A DNA stretch of 8,599 bases from an uncultured Coriobacteriaceae bacterium (lineage in GTDB: Bacteria > Actinomycetota > Coriobacteriia > Coriobacteriales > UMGS124). The stretch spans positions 1 to 8,599 of the forward strand of contig USJP01000047.1 in assembly GCA_900555105.1 (NCBI GenBank), in the 5' to 3' direction. The number at the start of each line of letters is the position of its first letter. The first letter of the stretch is position 1. The notes beneath the pieces were generated by a model. That model made no database searches. It was not told where the DNA came from and saw nothing but the letters and a program-made list of their open reading frames with translations. Both the position numbers and the translations under genes were made by a program. Below, piece after piece: positions 1-4,612 of the stretch.

Positions 1-554
1 ATTCCCATGAAGCACTTGTGCTTCTCGCCGGCCTCGCACAGCCAGTCGGCGGCCTCACCGGAACGGTACATGTACTTGGCAACGAGAGCCTCGTTCAGGC
101 GGTTGCCGCAGGTCTGCATCCAGCGGAACTCGGCTGCGGGGATGTCCTTGACGGTACCGTCCTCAAAAGAGCAGGACAGCTTGGAGTTGATGGTGCCAGC
201 GCCGGCACCACGGCAAGAAGGCTGGTGCATCTTTTCAACGCAGATGACCTTGGCGCCTCCCTCGGCGGCGGCACGGGCGGCAGAGGTGCCAGCAAGGCCT
301 GCGCCGATGACGAGGACGTCACAGTCGAGGGTGGCGACAATCTGATCGGCGGCCACGGGCTCGGGGGCGGTCATGAACGAGGGGGCCTCGGAGGTGTAGC
401 CGAAGTAGTCCTGCTTGCTGACGAGGGCCTCGCCGGTGACAAAACCGCCGGCAGCCTGCATCTCTTCCTCGGCGAGAGCGGGGGTGGCGGCTGCGGCGAC
501 TGCTGCCGCTGCGGTTGCGGCGATGGCGCTGCGCCTGGTCATCTCAAGAGCCAT
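1..554 (-). CDS. Tat-exported FAD-dependent fumarate reductase-type flavoprotein (N-terminal part, runs off window)
   Basis: Only the first 184 or so codons are inside the window. The start is the ATG at 554-552, with GGAGG six bases upstream (561-565). The protein opens with MALEMTRRSAIAATAAA, a twin-arginine motif followed by an alanine-rich hydrophobic stretch ending TPALAEEE. This is a Tat signal with a probable signal-peptidase site after ALA. After a linker of about 55 residues comes DVLVIGAGLAGTSAAR...GGAKVICVEK, the GxGxxG Rossmann dinucleotide-binding motif with the acidic residue at the end of the second strand that binds FAD. Then follows a CRGAGAGTINSK segment, as in the FAD_binding_2 family (fumarate, urocanate and related reductases). 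Coriobacteriia carry many exported members that reduce diverse electron acceptors with electrons from quinol or cytochromes. The substrate-binding and catalytic parts are outside the window, so the substrate cannot be inferred. The divergent LysR gene is the likely regulator (inference). Confidence 0.88.
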   Translation of the reverse strand, partial: MALEMTRRSAIAATAAAAVAAAATPALAEEEMQAAGGFVTGEALVSKQDYFGYTSEAPSFMTAPEPVAADQIVATLDCDVLVIGAGLAGTSAARAAAEGGAKVICVEKMHQPSCRGAGAGTINSKLSCSFEDGTVKDIPAAEFRWMQTCGNRLNEALVAKYMYRSGEAADWLCEAGEKHKCFMG

Positions 555-650
555 GTGTTTCCTCCTCAGTGGTTTTTGCCCGGGACTTCCCTTTCCCGGT
601 TGACGTCGCATAAGGTACGGGTTGGATTTGAAGATGGGAGCCAACGTTTT

Positions 651-666
651 GGTTCCAATGTGAACC
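651..666. promoter_or_regulatory. Dyad GGTTC-N6-GAACC, copy 1 (candidate LysR-type operator)
   Basis: The sequence is GGTTCCAATGTGAACC, a perfect 5-bp inverted repeat with a 6-bp spacer. The same arms and spacer length recur at 729-744, with centres 78 bp apart. It is the copy nearer the flavoprotein, about 97 bp upstream of that start codon. An operator role is inferred from repetition and position. Confidence 0.5.
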
Positions 667-698
667 GGATAGGCAAGGACAAGCAAAACTCCTGGTAG

Positions 699-727
699 AC
701 ATATCCATCTTGAGCGGATGGACATGT
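699..727. repeat. 29-bp imperfect dyad between the two GGTTC/GAACC sites
   Basis: The arms are ACAT-AT-CCATC and GATGG-AC-ATGT around a 7-base centre (TTGAGCG). Ten of the eleven arm positions are complementary, with one mismatch in the two-base middle section. It lies just left of dyad 2. It could be a further protein-binding site. An RNA stem-loop is less likely, because it sits in what should be untranscribed promoter DNA unless a long leader exists. Confidence 0.4.
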
Positions 728-728
728 A

Positions 729-744
729 GGTTCTAAATCGAACC
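729..744. promoter_or_regulatory. Dyad GGTTC-N6-GAACC, copy 2 (candidate LysR-type operator)
   Basis: The sequence is GGTTCTAAATCGAACC, with arms and spacing identical to 651-666 and a different spacer sequence. It lies about 40 bp upstream of the putative -35 of the LysR promoter. Conserved arms with a variable spacer are what protein-DNA contacts leave behind (inference). Confidence 0.5.
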
Positions 745-784
745 GCTTGGTTACCATTGCGCCGGGTGCCGCGTCGATCTCTCG

Positions 785-814
785 GGGACATTATGGATGG
801 CCAGCGCATATAAT
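785..814 (+). promoter_or_regulatory. Putative promoter of the LysR gene, -10 inside a dyad
   Basis: A perfect TATAAT lies at 809-814. GGGACA at 785-790 matches the last four bases of the -35 consensus, with an 18-bp spacer. The predicted transcript start is near 821, giving a leader of about 50 bases. The TATAAT overlaps the dyad GCGCAT-ATA-ATGCGC (804-818), so a protein on that dyad would block the promoter. This fits autorepression. Confidence 0.5.
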
Positions 815-873
815 GCGCCCAAGGAGCTGAGCATGCTTGCTTGTGCTTGCGATGGGGTCGTGATAGGGGGGAC

Positions 874-1755
874 ATGGATACGAAGAACTATCTATACCTG
901 CTGAGTATTGAGCGCTTTCGCAGCGTGTCTCGCGCGGCCAAGGAGCTCGGCATTACCCCGCAGGGCCTGGCGCGCGCCGTGCGTCGCATGGAAGACGAGC
1001 TTTCCTGCACCATGTACGAGGGGGCTCTTGGCGCATCCGATTTAACGGAGCAGGGAAAGTGCGTTCTCGAGCATGGCCAGGCAATTGTGGACGAAGAGAA
1101 GGGCATGCGCTGCGCGCTCGATGCCATCAACGCGCACGTCTCCAATGTCATTCGCCTGGGCTGCTCGATGGGAATATTGGGCTACCTGGGCGAAGGGGCC
1201 TTGCATACGTACAACCAGTCGCAGGATTGCCAGATATATGTGAGCGACGAGCTTCCAGACAGCGAGTGCGAGCGGTGCCTGGCTGAGGGAAAATGCGACT
1301 ATGCGCTTCTCGTCAACCCTCCAGATCCCTCATTTGCATCGATACCCCTGGTCAATGACTATCAGTTTGTGTGGGTGAATAGAGCAGACAAGCTGGCAGA
1401 TGCTCAAGAGGTAACGCTTGCCGATCTTGGCGGGCGCACGGTCTATAGTGTCAATGACGACTATCACAACGCGGGCTATCTCATGAAGCTCTGCGCGGAC
1501 GCGGGAATCAAACCGACGTTTCGGTTCACGAGTGAGATGATGCGCGTGTACGAGTGCGCGCGTGCCGGTATGGGCCTGGGCCTTACGTGTCGCAACCATG
1601 TTGAGGCGACCTCGGAATCGCAGAAGACCGTCGGTTTGCCCCTGCGAGCCCTGCCCTGGGGCTTCTCGCTCTGCTACCGACGCGATCACGTACCCACTCC
1701 AGCCGAGGCCGAGTTCATGGATTACATGAGGTCCCTTCGCAGAGATTATGAGTAG
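874..1755 (+). CDS. LysR-family transcriptional regulator
   Basis: This is a 293-residue protein, the usual size for LysR regulators. Residues about 1-62 form the winged helix-turn-helix: hydrophobic start DTKNYLYLLSIERF, then SVSRAAKELGITPQGLARAV as the HTH, followed by the RRMEDEL helix and a LTEQGK wing. Residues about 88-285 form the periplasmic-binding-protein-like effector domain, with typical features VIRLGCSMG at its first strand and ARAGMGLGLTCRNHV near the end of its second half. The ATG at 874 is preferred because AGGGGGG (865-871) lies just upstream. An in-frame TTG at 841 would add 11 unconserved-looking residues. It is transcribed away from the Tat flavoprotein gene, so by the usual LysR pattern it probably senses a ligand tied to that reductase and controls both genes. 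The ligand is unknown. The nucleoside deoxyribosyltransferase gene follows after 27 bp and may be co-transcribed. Confidence 0.92.
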   Translation: MDTKNYLYLLSIERFRSVSRAAKELGITPQGLARAVRRMEDELSCTMYEGALGASDLTEQGKCVLEHGQAIVDEEKGMRCALDAINAHVSNVIRLGCSMGILGYLGEGALHTYNQSQDCQIYVSDELPDSECERCLAEGKCDYALLVNPPDPSFASIPLVNDYQFVWVNRADKLADAQEVTLADLGGRTVYSVNDDYHNAGYLMKLCADAGIKPTFRFTSEMMRVYECARAGMGLGLTCRNHVEATSESQKTVGLPLRALPWGFSLCYRRDHVPTPAEAEFMDYMRSLRRDYE

Positions 1756-1782
1756 GCAATCGAGTAAGACGAGGTCGTGGCC

Positions 1783-2241
1783 ATGAAGGTGTATATCGCG
1801 GGGTTTGATGTGTTTGCCGCTGACGCAGACGTGCGGCGTATTCGGGCGATTGAGGCTTGCCGCGATCGTGGCTTGGTGCCCCTGCACCCGCTCGATAACG
1901 AGGCCCAGACGGCGCGGGACATCTACGATGGCAATGTCGCGCTCATCCGCGAGGCCGACGTGGTCGTTGCGAACCTCAACCCATTTCGGGGGCCTTGCGA
2001 GCCCGATGCAGGCACGGCCTTCGAGGTGGGTTTCGCCTGCGCTCTCGACAAGCCTGTCTGGGCATATGCCGACGAGGTCTCTTCCATGCGTGAGCGCATG
2101 GGCGGGATCGACGCGCGCGGCTACAATGTCGAGGACTTCGACCTGCCCATGAATCTCATGCTTGCCGAGTCGGTCACGCTGGTGCAAGGCTCTCTTGAGG
2201 ACTGCCTCGATGCCCTTGTCCACCAGGTCAGAGCGGCCTAA
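1783..2241 (+). CDS. Nucleoside 2-deoxyribosyltransferase family protein
   Basis: The 152-residue product matches the usual length of this family, which moves 2-deoxyribose between nucleobases in purine/pyrimidine salvage. Some members act as nucleotide hydrolases. Visible family features are the opening MKVYIAGFDVF strand-loop, a conserved NVALIREADVVVANLNPF segment (about residues 51-68) with D59, and DAGTAFEVGFACALDKPVWAY (75-95). In the last of these, E81 is the expected nucleophile in the GTxxExGxA motif. Near the C-terminus DLPMNLMLAES resembles the NLML segment that completes a neighbouring active site in the oligomer. The ATG at 1783 is chosen over a GTG at 1777, because GACGAGG (1768-1774) is eight bases from the ATG and only two from the GTG. 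It follows the LysR gene by 27 bp, so it is probably in the same transcript. Its metabolic link to that regulator is not obvious. Substrate specificity cannot be read from the sequence. Confidence 0.9.
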   Translation: MKVYIAGFDVFAADADVRRIRAIEACRDRGLVPLHPLDNEAQTARDIYDGNVALIREADVVVANLNPFRGPCEPDAGTAFEVGFACALDKPVWAYADEVSSMRERMGGIDARGYNVEDFDLPMNLMLAESVTLVQGSLEDCLDALVHQVRAA

Positions 2242-2315
2242 TCGTAAAAATGCCCGCTGCGAGGTCGTGCTTGCTGGTTTGGCAGAGAAGAGGGTCTCGA
2301 GAGCGGGAAAACTTT

Positions 2316-2344
2316 GCAAAACGGTGGGCTGGCTTTTGCCGCCC
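2316..2344 (+). other. Alternative stem-loops in the leader of the zinc-ribbon gene
   Basis: Between the deoxyribosyltransferase stop and the next start, two overlapping stems are possible. One is GGGC-T-GGC with GCC-GCCC around a TTTT loop (2326-2344). The other is GCAAAA with TTTTGC (2316-2321 with 2334-2339). They exclude each other. There is no T-run directly after either, so this is not a standard terminator for the upstream gene. It may be a leader structure or chance. Confidence 0.3.
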
Positions 2345-2369
2345 GTACGTTCGGTATTAAGGAGCGCCC

Positions 2370-2789
2370 ATGTCTGCACGTGCCAAGTCGCCTGAGGAGT
2401 TCGCCTGTGAGCTAGCCCAGGTTGCGCCCGACGTCGAGCTGCTCGGGGAGTACGTGAACGCTCGCACGAAGGTTGCCTGCCGATGCCGCACATGCGGGCA
2501 TGAGTGGGACGCCGTGCCAAACCACCTGCTGCGAGGTGTGGGATGTCCCGAATGCGCAGGCACGGCGCGTGTGATGGCCGACTCGTTTGCCACACGGGCC
2601 GCATCTATCGCGCCTGACGTCGAACTTCTCGCCCCCTATGTGAACGCTCGCACGCGCATTGACTGCCGCTGTCGCGTGTGTGGCCACACCTGGTCTCCCT
2701 ACCCCAAGAGCCTCTTGCAAGGCTACGGCTGCCCCGAATGCGGCAAGCGAAGGAGCCTCGAGAGCCGCCAGGCTGGCAAGGCAGAGTGA
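2370..2789 (+). CDS. Small protein with two tandem zinc-ribbon / treble-clef modules
   Basis: This 139-residue protein consists almost entirely of a repeated unit of 62 residues. Each unit has APDVELL..YVNARTK/R, then CRCxxCGHxW, then a stretch with P..LL.G, and GCPEC. The likely zinc ligands are C39/C42/C59/C62 in the first unit and C101/C104/C121/C124 in the second. The CxxCGHxW...GxGCPxC pattern is that of the probable zinc-ribbon domains (DUF4379/DUF723-like) found alone or fused to endonuclease-like domains. No nuclease domain is present here. The start is well supported by AAGGAG at 2359-2364, five bases before the ATG. Such modules usually bind nucleic acid, but no specific function can be assigned. 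It sits immediately upstream of the symmetric repeat array at 2879-3130, which makes a DNA-binding relationship possible but untested. Confidence 0.75.
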   Translation: MSARAKSPEEFACELAQVAPDVELLGEYVNARTKVACRCRTCGHEWDAVPNHLLRGVGCPECAGTARVMADSFATRAASIAPDVELLAPYVNARTRIDCRCRVCGHTWSPYPKSLLQGYGCPECGKRRSLESRQAGKAE

Positions 2790-2878
2790 CGGCGAACGAG
2801 TCCAGCCCGCCATGGAGCGCGCGGCCTTCGAATGACACAAAAGGATGGTCGCAATTCGTCGCCTGCTGGCAGGAAATT

Positions 2879-2893
2879 GAGTTTCGGAGTAGT
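2879..2893 (+). repeat. Repeat copy R1 (GAGTTTCGGAGTAGT)
   Basis: Forward copy. The core GAGTTTCGGAGTA (2879-2891) is identical to R2 and R3. GTTTCGGAGTAGT (2881-2893) is identical to the inverted copy R4. Its start is 41 bp before R2. Confidence 0.85.
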
Positions 2894-2915
2894 CCCGAGG
2901 CTCCCGCGGGCAGCA

Positions 2916-2932
2916 AAACGAGTTTCGGAGTA
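2916..2932 (+). repeat. Repeat copy R2 (AAACGAGTTTCGGAGTA)
   Basis: Forward copy, extended on the left by AAAC. These 17 bases are the exact reverse complement of R3 (3077-3093), so R2 and R3 form a 17-bp perfect inverted repeat enclosing 144 bp. Confidence 0.85.
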
Positions 2933-2976
2933 ACGATTTCTGAACGAGGGAGCCACTCGACCTTGTATGGCGACAA

Positions 2977-3000
2977 ATTCTGTTGTTTAAACAACAGAAT
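2977..3000. repeat. Perfect 24-bp palindrome inside the repeat array
   Basis: The half-site is ATTCTGTTGTTT, followed directly by its exact reverse complement with no spacer (centre between 2988 and 2989). It is AT-rich against GC-rich surroundings. Length, perfection and lack of loop point to a protein-binding site for a dimer rather than an RNA hairpin. No T-run follows, so it is not a terminator. Its centre is 16 bp to the left of the symmetry axis of the four repeats. Confidence 0.8.
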
Positions 3001-3074
3001 GGATCACGAATGCCCCCTTTGAGACATCAGATTTCCCTGGAAAAGGGCTATAGGGGCGCCCCGAGAGCGTTTCG

Positions 3075-3093
3075 ACTACTCCGAAACTCGTTT
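3075..3093 (-). repeat. Repeat copy R3, inverted
   Basis: Read on the minus strand this is AAACGAGTTTCGGAGTAGT. It shares 17 bases exactly with R2 and the 15-base GAGTTTCGGAGTAGT exactly with R1. It is thus the copy closest to the shared consensus. Confidence 0.85.
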
Positions 3094-3115
3094 GTCGGCC
3101 AATAGGTTCGGGAAA

Positions 3116-3130
3116 ACTACTCCGAAACGC
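3116..3130 (-). repeat. Repeat copy R4, inverted
   Basis: Read on the minus strand this is GCGTTTCGGAGTAGT, with one difference from R1 at the second base. It lies 41 bp from R3, the same interval as R1 to R2. Confidence 0.8.
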
Positions 3131-3153
3131 ATCTTACTGCCACATGGAGCGTC

Positions 3154-3309
3154 TTATCGGGGTTTGTGGGTCTGTCGCCCTTTGAGCTGACGGCAGGGAC
3201 GGTGGACGCAGTGCCTCTCTCCTGAGTATGTGTCGGCTTTCCATGACATGAAAACCGGCAACCCTCGTTCCTCGACGTTTTTAGCACACTTGCAATAGGG
3301 GCGTTCCAT
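3154..3309 (-). CDS. Possible 51-residue cysteine-containing small protein (uncertain)
   Basis: The frame runs from ATG 3309 to TAA 3154. The sequence begins MERPYCKCAKNVEERGLP and later has ERHCVHRPCRQL, so there is a CxC pair (C6, C8) and a CxxxxC pair (C34, C39) with histidines at 33 and 36. This spacing could bind a metal, but it matches no family I recognise. GGAGG precedes the ATG by only two bases, closer than is normal for a ribosome binding site. The codons include several that are rare for this GC-rich genome. It could be a real small gene, a remnant of a larger one, or chance. It is included because the ORF, the GGAGG and the cysteine pairs coincide in an otherwise empty stretch. 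Confidence 0.25.
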   Translation of the reverse strand: MERPYCKCAKNVEERGLPVFMSWKADTYSGERHCVHRPCRQLKGRQTHKPR

Positions 3310-3347
3310 GTCCTCCAGTTACTGTCGACACTGAAAAGGTTGGAAGG

Positions 3348-3364
3348 GACGGCACCGCGCCGTC
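3348..3364 (-). terminator. Candidate terminator hairpin downstream of the binding-protein gene
   Basis: GACGGC-ACCGC-GCCGTC is a perfect 6-bp GC-rich stem with a 5-base loop, 35 bp after the binding-protein stop codon. On the minus strand it is followed by a pyrimidine-rich stretch (CCTTCCAACCTTTTC), not an uninterrupted T-run. It is therefore a weak or factor-assisted terminator candidate. Confidence 0.4.
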
Positions 3365-3398
3365 AGCCGTTTGAGGCGTGGTTGCCGCAGGCTTTTGC

Positions 3399-4544
3399 TT
3401 ACTCGCTCAGGCCCAGACCCTGCTCGAGGTCGGCGAGCATGTAGTCGAGCGCGGTGATACCGCCCTCGGCGGTGTACCACACGTTGGGATGCTCCAGGTA
3501 GACGATGAGATCGTCCTGGGCGGCGCGCATGGACTGCACAAGCTCGTTGTCCATGATCTCGCGGGCGAGCTGGGCGCCCTCAGTGCCGATGGCTGCATCG
3601 CGGTCCATGACGAAGATGTAGTCGGGGTCGAGGCTCACGATGGTCTCGAACGACGCCTCGTTGCCATGCGTGGCGGTCACGGCGGCGATAGCCTCGCCCG
3701 ACTTGTCCTCGCCCTGGCTTTCACCCTGGTTGTTGCCCTGGTTGTTGCCCTGGTTGCCTGTGCCCTCGGACTTGCCGCCGTGTTCGCTTTGCTCGGCTGC
3801 CGCGCCCGCCGCGACATTGTCAAACCCAATCTCGCGGCCGATGATGGAGCAGCGGCCGTCGTTGCCCAGCACGTTGAAGCTACCCGAGGTGCACATGCCA
3901 ACGACGGCGGTCTTGCCGGCGGCGAATTCCTGCAGTGCAGCGATACGCTGGTCGAAAGCCTCCATCTTGCTGGCGACTTCGTCTTCAAGGCCGAACATGC
4001 TCGCAATGGTGGTGGCGTTGTCACGCACGCTTTCGATGACGCCCTTGCCGTCTGCCGACGTGTCGGTTTGCAGGAACACCACGGGGGCGATCTGGCTCAA
4101 GTCGTCATACATGGACGAGAGGCGGCCGCCGATGAAGATGACGTCGGGCTCGCACTCCATGACAGCCTCGAGATTGGCCTCCTTGATGGTGCCAAGCGGT
4201 ACAAGGTCGGTGTTCTCGGAATAGGCAGACAGATAATCGATGCTGGTAGAGGCCATACCAACCACGCGGTCGCCTACGCCCAGGCTATCGAGGATGTCCA
4301 GGCTTGCCAGCTCGAGGATGGCGATGCGCTGCGGGTCAAAGGGAACTTCGAGCTCGATTGTCTCCTTGGCACCGTTCAGGCAGGTGATGGTTATGGTCTT
4401 GGGGGCCTCATCGGCAAATGCGGTGTTCTTGCCCTGTGCCAGGGAACCGATAAACGTGGGGGACACGAGTGCGGCGAGACCGAGGCCTGCGGCGGCTGTG
4501 ACGAGGGAGCGACGGGACAGGGAGGGGTTGTGGGCGGTACTCAT
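3399..4544 (-). CDS. Iron-siderophore ABC transporter substrate-binding protein (YclQ/FatB-like), Tat-exported
   Basis: This 381-residue protein captures ferric siderophore outside the membrane and delivers it to the two permeases encoded upstream. Residues 9-45 form a Tat signal: LSRRSLVTAAAGLGLAAL, then a signal-peptidase-like TAFA-DEA site. There is no lipobox cysteine, so unlike most Gram-positive binding proteins it is probably not a lipoprotein. The mature part is a class III periplasmic-binding fold (Peripla_BP_2). The N-lobe has PQRIAILELASLDILDSLGVGDRVVGM and EPDVIFIGGR. The long connecting helix is about 165-205. The C-lobe has SLDPDYIFVMDRD, near 304-316. A glycine/asparagine/glutamine-rich insertion (about 252-282, GNQGNNQGNNQG) interrupts the C-lobe. 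AAGAGG six bases before the ATG supports the start. It is last in the yclNOPQ-like order, 68 bp after the ATPase gene, with its own operator-like site in the gap. The exact siderophore is unknown. Confidence 0.92.
   Translation of the reverse strand: MSTAHNPSLSRRSLVTAAAGLGLAALVSPTFIGSLAQGKNTAFADEAPKTITITCLNGAKETIELEVPFDPQRIAILELASLDILDSLGVGDRVVGMASTSIDYLSAYSENTDLVPLGTIKEANLEAVMECEPDVIFIGGRLSSMYDDLSQIAPVVFLQTDTSADGKGVIESVRDNATTIASMFGLEDEVASKMEAFDQRIAALQEFAAGKTAVVGMCTSGSFNVLGNDGRCSIIGREIGFDNVAAGAAAEQSEHGGKSEGTGNQGNNQGNNQGESQGEDKSGEAIAAVTATHGNEASFETIVSLDPDYIFVMDRDAAIGTEGAQLAREIMDNELVQSMRAAQDDLIVYLEHPNVWYTAEGGITALDYMLADLEQGLGLSE
3724..3756. repeat. 12-bp tandem repeat inside the binding-protein gene
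   Basis: The unit CCCTGGTTGTTG occurs 2.75 times in direct tandem, with degenerate copies on the left side. On the coding strand it encodes the repeated NNQG. The unit is a multiple of three, so gain or loss of copies by slippage would change linker length without a frameshift. Confidence 0.8.
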
Positions 4545-4577
4545 GTCTGACCTCTTTCTGTTGTGTTGCTGATTGAA

Positions 4578-4593
4578 AACCATGGTTAACTTA
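4578..4593. promoter_or_regulatory. Operator-like site, copy 1, before the binding-protein gene
   Basis: AACCATGGTTAACTTA starts with a perfect 10-bp palindrome AACCATGGTT. It matches 14 of 16 positions of the site at 7596-7611. It lies in the 68-bp gap between the ATPase and binding-protein genes, 34 bp upstream of the latter's ATG. No strong promoter hexamers are visible around it. Confidence 0.5.
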
Positions 4594-4612
4594 CTTGCCG
4601 TAGTGCATCGAC

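Larger units (their letters stand above)
555..873. promoter_or_regulatory. Divergent intergenic regulatory region between flavoprotein and LysR gene
   Basis: This 319-bp spacer separates two divergent start codons and holds no credible gene. From left to right it contains: the flavoprotein RBS (561-565); a small dyad CCGGG-N10-CCCGG (580-599); dyad 1 (651-666); a 29-bp imperfect dyad (699-727); dyad 2 (729-744); a -10 hexamer inside another dyad (804-818); and a G-rich RBS for the LysR gene (865-871). I could not assign a convincing -35/-10 pair for the flavoprotein. A divergent, dyad-rich spacer next to a LysR gene is the standard location for its binding sites. Confidence 0.7.
2790..3398. 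other. 609-bp intergenic region with a symmetric repeat array and no obvious large gene
   Basis: I find no ORF here with recognisable family features on either strand apart from a weak 51-codon candidate (3154-3309, minus). The region holds four copies of a 13-bp motif in mirror arrangement (2879-3130), a perfect 24-bp palindrome (2977-3000), a small CCTGC-TG-GCAGG dyad (2862-2873), a 10-bp GGGGCGCCCC palindrome (3053-3062), and a hairpin at 3348-3364 that may end the transporter operon. It lies between two convergent transcription units, so promoter functions for the flanking genes are not expected. Confidence 0.7.

Noticed and set aside
612..644. Flavoprotein promoter TTGGCT ... TACCTT on the minus strand
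   Set aside because: The hexamers are 21 bp apart, outside the usual 16-18 bp, and match the consensus poorly.
18..698. Plus-strand frame of 226 codons over the flavoprotein gene
   Set aside because: It is antisense to a gene with a Tat signal, FAD motif and good RBS. Glycine-rich low complexity indicates a shadow.
1330..2604. A 424-codon open frame on the minus strand across the LysR and deoxyribosyltransferase genes
   Set aside because: It is antisense to two genes with clear family motifs. Its product is low-complexity, rich in R/H/A, and resembles no family. It is a GC-rich shadow frame.
2605..3022. Two open frames (minus 2605-2994, plus 2678-3022) crossing the end of the zinc-ribbon gene and the repeats
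   Set aside because: They overlap the zinc-ribbon gene antisense or out of frame, have no RBS or family features, and run through the repeat array and palindrome.
2879..3130. CRISPR array
   Set aside because: Only four short copies occur, half of them inverted, with a 13-bp motif and a large central gap. Real arrays are direct repeats of about 28-37 bp with uniform spacers.
2879..3130. Ordinary insertion sequence or complete transposon
   Set aside because: No transposase gene, no clear target-site duplication at the flanks, and no continuous terminal inverted repeat beyond the 13-17-bp motifs. A small non-autonomous element remains possible and is listed as a finding.
3378..4550. A 390-codon open frame on the plus strand opposite the binding-protein gene
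   Set aside because: It mirrors the codons of a well-supported Tat-exported binding protein and has no recognisable domain.
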